From: Thinopyrum elongatum
Taxonomy: Eukaryota; Streptophyta; Magnoliopsida; Poales; Poaceae
Reading direction: 5' to 3'
DNA length: 64,000 bases
Assembly (NCBI GenBank): GCA_011799875.1
Contig: CM022299.1
Location: 350,406,526 to 350,470,525, forward strand
The translations under genes and the position numbers were made by a program. Positions 45,307 to 57,944 of the stretch are shown piece after piece (the stretch's first letter is position 1; the number at the start of each line of letters is the position of its first letter). The notes under the pieces were generated by a model that worked only from the letters and a program-made list of their open reading frames with translations, searched no databases and had not been told where the DNA came from.

Positions 45307-45835
45307 GTCTAAATTATATTAGTTATTTTAGGATTAAAGTTGGATTTATTAACCGGTATATATGCACTATTCATCTACCAGAAACAAGCTAAAAGTTGCG
45401 GTTTCACCTCCGTAGAGGGTCCCAACACGGAAACAGATAGCACGGTCAGCTTCGTCTCGTCTTTCTGAGCAACTTTCATGTATGAAGTTTTCCCATCCGA
45501 GATATGGTTTATTTTATATTAATTTTCAAAGATTTAAACAATTTCTGAATTTTATTTTTAATTCGAAAAATAAAGACTAAATGCTATGGGTACCCAGCCC
45601 AGTGTACACAGAAGTGTACACAAAGGATGACATGTGGGTCCAGGGGGGCCCAGTTGACCAGTCAACAGGGGGTGGGGCCCCCTGTCATACTCACAGCAGT
45701 TAATTAGCATTTTAAATAAATTTAATTAGTTACTTAAACAGGATTAATTAATTTAATTAGTTAATTATTTATTTATTTTGAAATTCTTTTTTTAATTCTT
45801 TTCTCTTTTTTTTCTTTAGCCAGAGCGCTGGGGTC

Positions 45836-47230
45836 CATAGGCCAGTGGCTCAACCGAGCCACATGGGCGCTGGGTTAAAGGGGTGGGCGAACCCGTCTAG
45901 GGAGGGCGCGGCTGCGTGAGGCTGGCTGGCCGAAGCTGCGCCCGGCAGCGGCAGCGGGGCTCCGGCGGGCGCGGGAACAGCGGGGATTGGTGGCGGACGG
46001 GCGCCGGACCCGGGCGGTGGGGCCGCGTGTGCGCGAGCAGGGCGACGCGGTCGGGCGGAGGCGGGCGGCCGGCGGCAGCGGTGGCGAGTAGCAGCAGCGG
46101 CAGGCGCGAGCGGTGAGGCGAGCAGTCGGGCGAAGGCGGGCGGCCCGCGGCAGCGGTGGCGAGTAGCAGCAGCGGCAGGTGCGAGCGGCGAGGCGAGCAG
46201 CCGGGCGGAGCGGGGCGTGGAGGGGCGACCGGCGCAGCGGGGCAGTAGTGGTGGGGGCGGCCGGCGCGGAGGCAGCGGCCTAGGCGAGCAGCGGGAGCAG
46301 GCGCGGCCGGGGTGAGCCACCGTAGCGGGCGCGGCGAGTGGGGACACGAGAGCAGGGAGGCGCGGTAGGCAGCGGCGGGCAGGTCGCGGCCAGGGGCGGC
46401 GGTGCACGCGGGCGTCGGTAGCAGCGCGGGAGGAGCAACGGGCCGCGGCGGTCATCGCGGCAGCATCAGCGTCATCAGCAAGGAGCAGCGGTAGCAAGCT
46501 TCGGTAACAATAGCAAAGGAGCAGCCGCAGCGGTTGGCGAGCAACAGAAAGCCGCGACGAAGCTACGCACGGGCGCGCGCGCACAGCAGCGGGCAGCGCA
46601 GGAGCAACAGCCACACGCACGCACGTACGCGTACGCAGGGGTTCGGGCACTCGTTGATGGCGGCCTACGGCATCCAAATCGAAGAGGAGAAGGGGGAATT
46701 TGGACGCGGTGCTCACCGAGGAGGCACATGGAGGCCCGTTGAGGGCTAGAAGCGCAGGGGGTGGCCGGAGTCGAAGGAGAGCACCGGCGAACGTAGTGGA
46801 AGAAGACGGCGGCGATCTCGCGGTGCAGTGGGGTTTGAGCTCGAGCCGGTCAGTGTAGTGGTGTAGCACTTGATCTGATCCTCGCAGCCAAAGCAGGGGT
46901 GGCTAGCGCGTCTCCTGGACCTGTTGAATAGACGAGGGGAGGCCGGTGGCCACACCAACGTCGACGTCGCAGCCATTGGAGCTCTCGGACGCAGCTCGAT
47001 TTGGTCGAGAACGGCGCCAGAGGGGAAGATGGAGGGAGCTAGGGTTCATGGCAGAGAGAGGGGCGTCGAGGGAGGGCTCTTATCCAGCTCTTCGACCGTG
47101 GGATGGGCGGCAGCGCGGCATCCTCGTGCTGGACGGCGCACGGGCGTCCACGGGAGCGAAGTGAACAGGAGGTAGGAGGAGGCGCGAATGGGCTGGGCCG
47201 GCTGTGCACTGTGGCCACTAGGGCCCCATG
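45836..47230 (-). promoter_or_regulatory. GC-rich leader-like section of giant element copy 2
   Basis: Very GC-rich, with many gcggcag-type repeats, matching in position the section 12430-13400 of copy 1. On the minus strand it begins with ggccggcccagcccattcg-like sequence and an aaccctagctccctcc leader. The 339-codon open frame in it is Ala/Pro/Arg-rich, not conserved in copy 1, and I do not call it a gene. Confidence 0.35.
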
Positions 47231-47701
47231 CACAGTAGTTAGCTAGGCTCTTTTTGTTTTTGTTTTATTTTCTGCTTTTCTTTATTTCACCTCTGTTTTG
47301 CATTATTTTGAGGTACTAAAAGTAATTATTTATAGGTGCAACTTTGCATTTAATTACTAGGTAGGATTTTGAAGCCGCATACAAGGTCTCAATTTATTTG
47401 GAAAAGTTTCACCATTTACTTAAATTTTAATTGATAAATTAAATGCTACTGGTCCAAGTTCAAATAGGTTAATGGCATTTTAGATACTCAAACAATGTTG
47501 GTTCTTATATGATAATTACTTAGTGAATATTTTCAACCCAACGAACATCTTTGTTTCACCGTTTAAAGAAATATTATTTTAACTTGAATTTCAAATTTGT
47601 ATTTGACTTGGACTTTAGAACAAATGGCAATTTGCATAGTAATCGCGATGACATGGCCACCATTAGGGGGGTTACTGTAGCTTAATTATCCGGGCGTCAC
47701 A

Positions 47702-49737
47702 GTACACACCTTTTGAGAGGGACACACATTAATCATGAATTTATTAGAATACTCTATGTGCTTCACTTGTATCTTTTGAGCTAGGTAGTTGCTCTAGTGC
47801 TTCACTTATATATTTTTAGAGCACGGCGGTGGTTTTATTTTGAAGAAATTGATGAACTCTCATGCTTCACTTATATTATTTTGAGAGTCTTATAAATAGT
47901 ATGGCAATTTTCTTAGGTTATGAATTTAGTCCTAATATGATGGGTATTCAAGAGGGATATAATAAAAACTTTCATGAAGATCATTGAATATATGAGAAGT
48001 TTGAGTCCTTGCATTTGTTTTGAGATATAAAGATGGTGATATTAGAGTCATTCTAGTGAGTAATTGTGGTTTGGTAAGAATATTTGTGTTAAGGTTTGTG
48101 ATTCCCAAAGCATGCACGTATGGTCTCTCGTTATGCGATGAAGTTGGAGCATGATTTATTTTTGACTGTCTTCCTTATGAGTGGTGGTTAGGGACGAGCG
48201 ATGGTCTTTTCCTACCAATCTATCCCCCTAGGAGCATGCGTAGTAGTACTTTGCTTCGAGGGCTAATAAACTTTTGCAATAAGTATGTGAGTTATTTATG
48301 ACTAATGTTGTAGTGCATGGATTATACGCACTCTCACCCTTCCACCATTGCTAGCCTCCTCGGTACCGTGCATTGCCCTTTCTCATCTTGAGAGTTGGTG
48401 CAAACTTCGCCGGTGCATCCAACCCCCGTGATATGATACGTTCTTTCACACATAAGCCACCTTATATCTTCCTCAAAACAGCCACCATACCTACCTATTA
48501 TGGCATTTCCATAGCCATTCCGAGATATATTGCCATGCAATTTCCACCATTCCATTTTATTATGACACATACCATCATTTTCATATCGCTTTGCATGATC
48601 ATATAGTTGACATAGTATTTGTGGCTTGGCCACCGTCCACATTTTTTATACAAGTCACGCTAGATCATTGCACATCCCGGTACACCGCCGGAGGTATTCA
48701 TATAGAGAAATATTTTTGTTTTAGTATCGAGTTGTAATTCTTGAGTTGTAAGTAAATAAAAGTGTGATGATCATCATTATTAGAGCATTGTCCCATGTGA
48801 GGAAAGGATGATGGATACTATGATCCCCCCACAAGTCGGGATGAGACTCCGGACTTAAATAAAAAAGAGGCCAAAGAGCCCAAAATAAAAAAAGAGAGGC
48901 CAAAGTGCCAAAAAAACAGAAAAGAAAAAAATGAGAGAAAAAGAGAGAAGGGACAATGTTACTATCCTTTTCCACACTTGTGCTTCAAAGTAGCACCATG
49001 TTCTTCATGATAGAGAGTCTCCTATTTTGTCACTTTCATATATTACTAGTGGGAATTTTTCATTATAGAACTTGGCTTGTATATTCCAATGATGGGCTTC
49101 CTCAGATGCCCAAGGTCTTCGTGAGCAAGCAAGTTGGATGCACACCCACTTAGTTTTCTTTTTGAGCTTTCATACACTTATAGCTCTAGTGCATCCGTTG
49201 CATGGCAATCCCTACTCCTTGCATTGACATCAATTGATGGACATCACCATAGCCCATTGATTAGCCTCGTCAATGTGAGACTTTCTCCTTTTTTGTCTTC
49301 TCCACACAACCTCCACCATCATATTCTATTTCACCCATAGTGCTATATCCCTGGCTCACGCTCATGTATTGCGTGAGAGTTGAAAAAGTTGAAGCGCGTT
49401 AAAAGTATGAACCAATTGCTTGGCTTGTCATCGGGGTTGTGCATGATAAATACTTTGTTTTAAGAAGATAGAGCATGACAAGATTATATGATTTTGTAGG
49501 GATAACTTTCTTTAGCCATAATATTTTGAGATGACATGATTGCTTTATTAGTATGCTTGAAGTATTATTGTTTTTATGTCAATATTAAACTTTTGTTTTG
49601 AATCTTATGGATCTGAATATTCATGCCACATAAAGGAAGATTACATGATAAACATGTTAGGTAACATTCCACATCAAAAATTCTGTTTTTATCATTTACC
49701 TACTCGAGGACGAGCAAGAATTAAGCTTGGGGATGCT
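47702..49737 (+). other. non-coding 3' interior of the Athila-like element
   Basis: 2 kb without coding. It corresponds, reversed, to 61628-63540. It ends in ctactcgaggacgagcaag and aagcttggggatgc, the polypurine region before the 3' LTR. Confidence 0.65.
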
Positions 49738-50080
49738 TTATACGTCTCCAACGTATCTATAATTTTTGATTGTTCCATGCTATTATATTATCCATCTTGG
49801 ATGTGTTATATGCATTATTATGCTATTTTATATCATTTTTGGGGACTAACCTATTAACCTAGTGCCCAGTGCCAGTTGCTGTTTATTCCTTGTTTTTGTC
49901 TTCTACAAAAAATCAATACCAAACGGAGTCCAAACGGAACGAAACTTTCTGACAATTTTTCTTAGAACAGAAGGCACCTAGGAAGCTTCAGGAGGAGGCC
50001 AGAAGAGCCACGAGGCCACAACAAGCACGGAGGCCGCGGCCTCAGGGAGGGGGAGGGGGGCGCCTCCCGAGCTTGTGGGC
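49738..50080 (+). repeat. 3' LTR of the Athila-like element, first 343 bases
   Basis: It matches the start of the 5' LTR at 39727 and stops within cttgtgggc, where the next insertion begins. The remainder should lie to the right of the window. Confidence 0.8.
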
Positions 50081-50698
50081 TGTGGAACCCCAGCTCAGAG
50101 AGACCGGAACACCACGTATTCTAGCCCAGAGATCAAGTCTTCTGGAATACGGCACTGCTTGGCATAGAATAAATCAGCTTTTTATTACAATGGGTATGGG
50201 TACAAGGGTTCTGAAGACCCAAGGATTACATCGGCACGGCGACACTACGCCTGCTAGGGTAGTTCTATGGTAGCAGCAGAACAACTCGTAGCAGCGGAAC
50301 AACGACGACAGTGGTGAACTCCACTTCGCAGGGACTCTGGGTGGAACACGTATCCTAGCTCGCAAACTCGGGATCCTCGACACGCAAGCAATCATGGCAT
50401 TACCTACAAACTGGCATGACACGCCAGTTGAGTACTTTGAATGTACTCGCAAGCTCACAACAACCAAAAGAATCAAGACAAACAACAGCATGGCATTTAC
50501 AGATTAATCATCCACGTTGAGCATGATACTACTAGAACAACATGAGCATGTTAACATAGCACAACTAAAACCATATGAGATGAGCATGACATGAACAATG
50601 ATCATACTAACATGTAGCATGTTTGACATATCCTGGACCAACTTACTCTGTTCGGAGGTTACCTCGTAACCACCATAAATATCCATGTTACTTACCAT

Positions 50699-50806
50699 CG
50701 TGATCACATTATCATTATCAAGAATACCCTCGTGATCACATTATCATTATCAAGAATACCAACGTGATCATCATAAGATCACATTATCATAATCAAGAAT
50801 ACCATC
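50699..50806. repeat. about 32-bp tandem repeat, three copies
   Basis: The unit cgtgatcacattatcattat with caagaatacc repeats three times; the third copy has an insertion (atcatcataag). Confidence 0.75.
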
Positions 50807-52821
50807 GTGATTATCTCGTGACCACATAAAGATCAACCAACTTCTTTCCTTCTCGAACCAGGGTTGTTTATTAGTCAGGTTATTATTACTGTTGACCCAT
50901 AGTGTGACCTACTATGAACTGGGCCCATATCCGCGGGCGCGGCTATCGATAGATTATACACTCTGCAGAGGTTAGTAAACTGTACCCACACTACGGAACC
51001 CAAGGCCTCGTGCTCCCATTCGGGTGGACCAGCGGCATTCCGACAAAACCGATCTATTGCATGACACTCTCCCGGCCACTCCGACAAATTCCCCTTTGGG
51101 CTAAGTCATGGGTGGCCCCAAATGCCACTCCGAACATCAAACGGCCACCGTCGTGGGAAAACAAAAACGGTCCCAAACAGGGACAAGAGCGCTCAAACAA
51201 CTCGGGCACACAAGGTTATCGCTGCCTACTGGCCAGGGTAGCACGCGCACCTAACCTTCCCTAGTTGGAGGCACCGGCGAGAGGCATGACAGTAGACCAA
51301 GTCAGGGCCTCCCATAAGACAAGTGTGGCTACACTGGTCAGCTCGATTCGATGGCACTATGAATCAGCCAACAGATGTTCAAGTTGTATTAAAGTCCGGT
51401 TTAAGTTGAATGTAATAAGCTGAGTCATAACAACATGATGAAATAACAATGCATATGAACATGATATCAACCAGAGCATGGATGGAAAGCATTACCATAT
51501 GAGTCATAGCATCAATAGCAATAAAGCATTTACTCTACTAGATGCAGCTGAGCATGGCATAGTTATGAGCATGAATAACACAAGTACATAAACATTGCAT
51601 GACCACTAGCATCGGAAATAATTACCAGGATAGAGCATGAAAATCACACTAGCAAGTAATCCATTAACTAACAGATGCACAATGATCATGGCATAATAAT
51701 GAGCATGGATCCATAAGCATATAAAGCATTCATGAAAATATTAACATGCACAACTTATTTAAATATTCAAGTAGAAAACAAGACTATTGCAAGACCATCA
51801 TGCAAGTGGCTGTCGTGGCTTGCCTGGGGTTGAAGAATACACCGGAAGGAAGTTCGAGAAGCTCGCGGAAAGATTCGCCGGAAACCTTTCTCTCTCGAAG
51901 GGGCAAATTAGGGGCAAGGGCAAAATGGTGATTTTCAATATGTGACAACATAATGAAAATGGTACCAACAGAACGGGCTCAACTAGACGAGAACGTGGGC
52001 TTTGGAATCACCTGATTCGGAGTTACAGATGCAGAGTTATAGCCAGCTGATTGTCAGGGACCAATCTGTATAAAGAATATCCACAAACAAGCCCATGGCT
52101 GCAAAACAGAAAGCGCATTCGAGAAATTAGCTTTCAGTGAAGTGAAAGCGCATTTCTTGCCGAAGAACAGCAGAGTACGCTTGCACCAGAGGAAGACGTA
52201 TTCCGCCAAATGCGTGTCCACTTATCCATGTCAGCTGGCTAGGGTCAACTCCTCGTGCGGCTGACGTGTGGGGCCGCGGGGTCCACTGGCAGGGGGGTCG
52301 TCTTCTTCTTCGCGTCGATGGCTTGCGGGACAAAGGAGGGCGAGGCCGTGGCGCAGCCGGCGCTGAGTCGCCACCTCCGGTGGAGCTGGGACCACCAGGG
52401 TGCTCGCCGTGGAGTGCTGCGCCGGGGAGGCCCAGCAGGGGCTGCGGGGAAAGGCTGCGGCGTCGGCCATGGCAGACGGCAGGGGCCGGCATTCGACGGT
52501 GGTGTCTGCCGACTCCGAGCACCTCTCGTGGCGCCCAGACTACCGATGTGATCAGGGGATCGAACCGCATCCGCCTATCTACTCCATGCCCGTCGGGAAG
52601 CTTGAGAACGACCGGGGCATTGGACGCGACGGACGGCGGCGACGGGCACCGGTGAGCTCGCGACCACGGTGCCGTAGGAGAGGGGATGGTGGTATGGGGA
52701 GGTTCGCCGGGCTCCAAGTGGTCCTCTGGTGGTGGCTAGGTAGGGAGGGAGTGGCCGAGCTGCTCGAATTTGAGTGGCGGCCGGCGATGGCCGTGGTGGT
52801 CGTGGCGAGCAGGGAGGAGCC

Positions 52822-54422
52822 TGATACGTCTCCAACGTATCTATAATTTTTTATTGTTCCATGCTGTTATATTATCATTCTTGGATGTTTTACAATCATT
52901 TTATAGCAACTTTATATCATTTTTTGGGACTAACCAATTGACATAGTGCCCAGTGCCAGTTACTGTTTTTTGCTTGTTTTTTTACTTTGTAGGAAATCAA
53001 TACCAAACGGAGTCCAAACGCAGCAAAATGTTTTGGTGATTTTTTCTGGACCAGAAGACACAAGTTGGGCCAAGAAAGTACCTGAGGGGGGCTCTGAGGG
53101 GAGCACAACCCACCAGGGCGCTCCTGGGGGCCCAGGCCCGCCCAGGTGGGTTGTGCCCACCTCGGTCACCTCCCGCACCATCTCTTTGCTCTATAAATAC
53201 CCCAATATTCCAGAAACCCTAGGAGAGTAGATGAAAATCAATTCCAGCCGCCGCAAGTTCCAGAAACCACAGATCCAATCTAGACACCATCACGGAGGGG
53301 TTCATCATCCTCATTGGTACCTCTCCGATGATGCGTGAGTAGTTCATTGTAGACCTACGGGTCCGTAGTTAGTAGCTAGATGGCTTCCTCTCTCTCTTTT
53401 GATTCTCAATACAATGTTCTCTTGGAGATCTATTTGACGTAACTCTTTTTGCGGTGTGTTTGTTGGGATCCGATGAACTTTGAGTTTATGATCAGATCTA
53501 TGTTTTTATCCATGAAAGTTATTTGAGTCTTTTGATCTCTTATATGCATGATTACTTATAGCCTCGTATTTCTTCTTCGAATCTTTGGTTTAGTTAGGCC
53601 AACTAGATCGATTTTTCTTGCCATGGGAAGAGGTGCTTTGTGATGGGTTCGATCTTACGGTGCTTGATCCCAGTGACAGAAGGGGAACCGACACGTATGT
53701 ATCGTTGCTATTAAGGATAACAAGATGGGGTCTATTTCTACATAAATAGATCTTGTCTACATCATGTCATCGTTCTTATTGCATTACTCCGTTTCACCAT
53801 GAACTTAATACAATAGATGCATGCTGGATAGCGGTCGATGTGTGGAGTAATAGTAGTAGATGCAGGCAGGAGTCAGTCTACTAATCTTGGACGTGATGCC
53901 TATATAATGATCATTGCCTGGATATCGTCATAATTATTTGAAGTTCTATCAATTGCCCAACAGTAATTTGTTTACCCACTGTATGCTATTTTTCTCGAGA
54001 GAAGCCACAAGTGAAATCTACGGCCCCCGGGTCTATTTTGTCATCATATATTTTCAGATCTATTTTGCTATTTGCCTTTTTATTTATTTGCCACTTTTAT
54101 TTTCAGATCTATATTTCTAAAAACCCAAAAATATTTTGCTTCACTTTATTTTATTCGCGATCTATCTATCAATCTATTACAACTTTCTCACGTCCGTTTG
54201 CCAATTTCTGGCGCCGTTACCCGAAAGGGATTGACAACCCCTTTAACACATCGGGTTGCAAGTATTTGTTCTTTGTGTGCAGGTGCTGTTTACATAGTGT
54301 TGCTTGGTTCTCCTACTGGTTTGATAACCTTGGTCTCATCACTGAGGGAAATACCTACCGTTGCTGTGCTGCATCATCCCTTCCTCTTTGGAGAAATACC
54401 GACGTAGTTCAAGCCAACATCA
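52822..54422 (+). repeat. 5' LTR of the Athila element
   Basis: It starts TGATACGTCTCCAACGTATC and ends TTCAAGCCAACATCA. The promoter ctataaata is at 53191-53199. Confidence 0.92.
53191..53199 (+). promoter_or_regulatory. TATA box of the Athila LTR
   Basis: ctataaata is followed by ccccaatattccagaaaccc. The 3' LTR keeps ctataaat at 58313-58320. Confidence 0.6.
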
Positions 54423-54433
54423 AAAGGAATTTC

Positions 54434-54451
54434 TGGCACCGTTGCCGGGGA
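54434..54451 (+). other. primer binding site, aspartate tRNA
   Basis: tggcaccgttgccgggga, 11 bases after the LTR end, complementary to tRNA-Asp except for one base. It defines the Athila lineage. Confidence 0.82.
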
Positions 54452-54644
54452 GACATCATCAACATCTACCAGGTTCCTAATCACAAATCTCATCTCCTTG
54501 CAATTTACATTATTTGCCATTTGCCTCTCATTTTCCTCTCCCCCACTTAACAAAAATTTGCCGTTTTATTCGCCCTCTTTCTCGTTCATCGTTTTCTCAT
54601 CAGATCTGTTTTGTGTGCAATCTTGTTGATCACTTTTTGTCGTT

Positions 54645-55459
54645 ATGGATAGTTCTTCCTCTATCGCGTGCACCCCCGAGAACGAGGTTCTTAACTTTAA
54701 ACAAAGGGGAGAGGAGAATTTAAAAGATGCTTGGTATAGGATTTGCAATGCTCATAATAGATCTATCCGTAAGCAATCTACCATTGTTCTTCTTCGCTGA
54801 TTTTATGTGGGCATCACCACTTGGTATAGATTCGTCCTTGATACGATTACCGGTGGAAATTTATTGATGTGTCCCTCTCTTGATGCTTTTAATGCTATGG
54901 GAAATTTAGAGTGATCACCACCTCTCATGATTAATGAAACAAATTTAACTCTCAAGCATGTTATGGAAAGGCTAGATGCTATTGAAAAGAAAATGCTTAC
55001 CGAAGAACACATTGAGAACTTGGATAAAAGATGCATAATTTTTCGAGTAAAATTGGGTCAAAAGCGGGAGAAGTTCTTAAGTTGTTAAAAGAACAGGGGA
55101 CCGTAATTCATCAAAGAATTGAAGAAAGCCCGTCTCAGATCGATAAATTGGAAGAAATCTTTAGTAACCTAAGCATGGCTTTTGCTTCCGCTAAAACTAT
55201 TGAAAAAACTCCCGTACAAATTAGCAAAATTGCTCAAGTTACTAAAAACAAGGGTGCAACTTCTAATAATAACAAAGAAGATCTTAAGATTATTAGTATT
55301 CACCCAGATTTTGTTGAAGTTATAAGAGACCCTAAGTACAAGAATGAATTCTTCAAACTTGTTCCTGGGAGTATTGTTATTGAAAATTTGTATGCTAAAT
55401 CTTTGAAAAATTCTAAGTGTTTGATTGAAGAGTTGGAAACTAAGGATGACAACACTTAG
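54645..55459 (+). pseudogene. Athila gag remnant
   Basis: The ATG at 54645 starts MDSSSSIACTPENEVLNF, with the Athila gag segments LKDAWYRICNAHNRS and VGITTWYRFVLDTITGG. Stops occur after about 51 codons (TGA in cttcttcgctga) and near 54913. A frameshift near 55030 leads to the intact last part (55031-55459: SSKIGSKAGEVLKLLKEQ, KNEFFKLVPGSIVIENLYAK). No nucleocapsid zinc knuckle or pol follows. The element must depend on another Athila for mobility. Confidence 0.75.
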
Positions 55460-57944
55460 ATCTTTGCATTATGCCTAGCTAAGGGCGTAAAACGATAGCG
55501 CTTGTTGGGAGGCAACCCAATGAATAAAATTTATTTTTGTCTTTTTATTTCTGTTCTTGGGTGTTTGCACAATTATGCTACTGTTATGATTGTGTTTTTT
55601 GTGTTTTAATTAGTGTTTGTGCAAAGTAAAGCCTTTAGGATAGCTTTGGTGATAGTTGATTTGATCTTGTTGGAAAACAGAAACTTTTGCGTCCAGTAAA
55701 ACAATTTCGAAAATTCAAAGAAGTGACGAAAAATTCTGAATTGTTTACAAAAGATTGATATACAAATTTCCTCTGTTGTGCAAATTTTTTTCGAATTGTT
55801 GGAGTTACAGAAGTATGATAACAATTCGTATCTTTGTAGACTGTTCTGTTTTTGACAGATTCTGTTTTCTTTGCATTGTGTGCTTATTTTGATGAATCTA
55901 TGATTTGTATTGGAGGTTATAAGCCATGATAAAGTTAGAATACAGTAGATATAATGCAAGAAAAAAAATTTGAATGGGTTTTCTATAGTACTTAAAGTAA
56001 AGATTGATTTTCTTATACTAACGGATCTCACGAAGGTTTTGTTGAGTTTTGTGTGATTGAAATTTTCAAGTTTTGGGTGAGATTACGATGGATGAAGTAA
56101 TAAGGAGTAAGAAGAGCCTAAGCTTGGGGATGCGCCATGGCACCCCAAGCCATTATCCAAAGAGAAGCAAGCAACTAAGCTTGGGGATGCCCGAGTGGCA
56201 TCCCCTCTTTCTTCTAACGACCATCGGTATTTTACTTGGAGCTATATTTTTATTCATCACATATCATGAGTTTTGCTTGGAGCGTCTTGTATGATATGAG
56301 TCTTTGCTTGTTTTACTTTTTATTTTAAGTCATGAATCCTTGCTGGACACACCTATTTGAGGGATCCAAAATTATGCTATGACTTGTTAGAATTGCTCTC
56401 TATGCTTCACTTGAATCTTTATGAGCTATGTAATTGCTCTAGTGCTTCACTTTTATCTTTTTGAGCACGGTGTGCTTTATTATTTTTGAAGAAATTCTCT
56501 CATGCTTCACTTAGATTTATTTGAGAGTCAGTAAATTTTTTTTTTTAGAAATTCTCTCTTGCTTCACTTAAATTATTTTGAGAGAAGAAAAATTTTATGC
56601 TCATGTTCTTCACTTAGATTTGTTTGAGCTATCAAAAGCAACAAATGAAATTAGTCCCAAAGTGATAGATATTCAAGAAGGATATAATAAAAACTTTCAT
56701 GAAGATCATTGGACAAAATAAACTTGATTCCTTGTAATAGTTTTTTGATATGTTGATATAATATGTGAGTCATGTTGATGAGTAATTATGCTTTAGTTAG
56801 AATATTGGTGTTAAGGTTTGTGATTCCCTATGCAAGCACAAAAGTCAATAGTTATGCAATGAAATTACATCCTACTTATGGTGCATTATTCGGTGTTAGT
56901 TATGCTTAATGCTCGCTTATGAGATTTTTCATTTCTTGGTTGGATGCTTCTCAATCTTCTGCTAGCCTTCATTTGCACTAAGTATGATCACTACTTGTGC
57001 ATCCAAAATCCTTAAACCAGTTTTGCCATATGAGTCCACTATACCTACCTATATGTGGTATTTTCGTGCCGTTCTAAGCAAATTTGTATGTGCCATCTCT
57101 AATTTCAAAATAAATTTCTCTTTTGTGTGCTCGTACCGCTCATGAAACGGTAGGGGGTGGCTGATATATTTCCATGCTAGATGTGTTATTCTCAAGATGA
57201 GTGTTTATTCACTTGTCATTGCACGAGAGTACGGCAAAGGTATTAGGGATGCCCAGTCCCGAAATGAAAAATGAATTTACTTTATGTTGTCAAATAATAA
57301 ATTCCTTGGAAAGTGTTGGTATGGACGGCACCCGTGAATTCGGTTAGCCGTGGAATGTGAAAGTATGGTGGAAAAAGGAATAAAGTTTATTTTCTGTTTG
57401 GGAACCACCTATGATATATCTAGCATGGAAAGTATTGGGAACTACTCGATCGTTTTCGTTGACAGGAAAAGCATGCCACCCAAAATGTTTTATCTCTACT
57501 TTTTTCGCTTTGAGCTCTGGCACCTTTACAAATCCCTGCTTCCCTCTGCTAAGGGCCTTTCTTTTACTTTATGCAATTTTTATTTTGAGTCTCCATCTTC
57601 TCTTATAAAGCACCAACTAAGGGGCACTATGATCGTACTTGAGCATTGGGTGTAGCTAATATGCGAGTGTGTTTCATGAATTGATCAATGATTGAGCATA
57701 ATGGGCTAGGGATAACTTGCTTTAGTGTTGATATTTTGAAAGACATGGTTGCTTATTGATATGCTTGAGTATTGAAATCTTCATGTCAAAACTAGACTAT
57801 TGCTTTGAATCATATAAAAGTCCAAATGTCCATGCTACAATGAAAAGAATATGTGATGAACATGTTAGGTAGCCTTCCACATCAAAAATTCTGTTTTTAT
57901 CATTTACCTACTCGAGGACGAGCAGGAATTAAGCTTGGGGATGC
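55460..57944 (+). other. non-coding 3' interior of the Athila element
   Basis: It begins with the block gggcgtaaaacgatagcgct also found after the ORF at 41489-42340. It contains the hairpin at 56183-56205 and a series of 'gcttcactt...ttttgag' repeats at 56390-56640. It ends with gaggacgagcagg and aagcttggggatgc. No credible coding. Confidence 0.65.
56183..56205 (+). repeat. GGGGATGCC hairpin, copy in the complete Athila element
   Basis: ggggatgcccgagtggcatc followed by ccc: a 9-base stem with a 5-base loop, preceded by aagctt. Confidence 0.6.

Larger units (their letters stand above)
43176..47701 (-). mobile_element. giant solo-LTR-like element, copy 2
   Basis: 4526 bp with perfect target duplication gtaca (43171-43175 and 47702-47706). 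It starts TGTGACGCCC and ends GGGCGTCACA, an inverted repeat of 10 bases. The related element at the window's right end (about 63530-63545, reversed) keeps the empty site with a single gtaca. Orientation is taken from copy 1: the conserved gene runs on the minus strand. There is no internal domain. On the minus strand the order is AT-rich end, GC-rich section (47230-45836), conserved exon 1, hairpin array, exon 2, tail. Confidence 0.8.
39727..50080 (+). mobile_element. Athila-like Gypsy element with an unusual ORF in the gag place
   Basis: The 5' LTR is 39727-41249 (TGATACGTCTTC...AAGTAGCA) and the primer site for tRNA-Asp (tggcgccgttgtcgggga) is at 41261-41278, typical of the Athila lineage. 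The interior holds one intact frame (41489-42340) and then non-coding DNA, interrupted by giant element copy 2 (43176-47701). The polypurine region aagcttggggatgc precedes the 3' LTR, which starts at about 49738 with an altered first base pair (ttatacg for tgatacg) and is cut at 50080 by another insertion. The left flank ggtaa (39722-39726) is the expected target duplication. There is no pol, so it is non-autonomous. Confidence 0.82.

Noticed and set aside
45850..46869. 339-codon open frame on the minus strand
   Set aside because: Ala/Pro/Arg-rich low complexity in a GC-rich section. Copy 1 of the element has no matching frame, and the openness follows from base composition.
52127..52717. 196-codon minus-strand frame
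   Set aside because: Pro/Arg/His-rich composition in the GC-rich section of the LTR-like element with open frames on both strands; no conserved motif.
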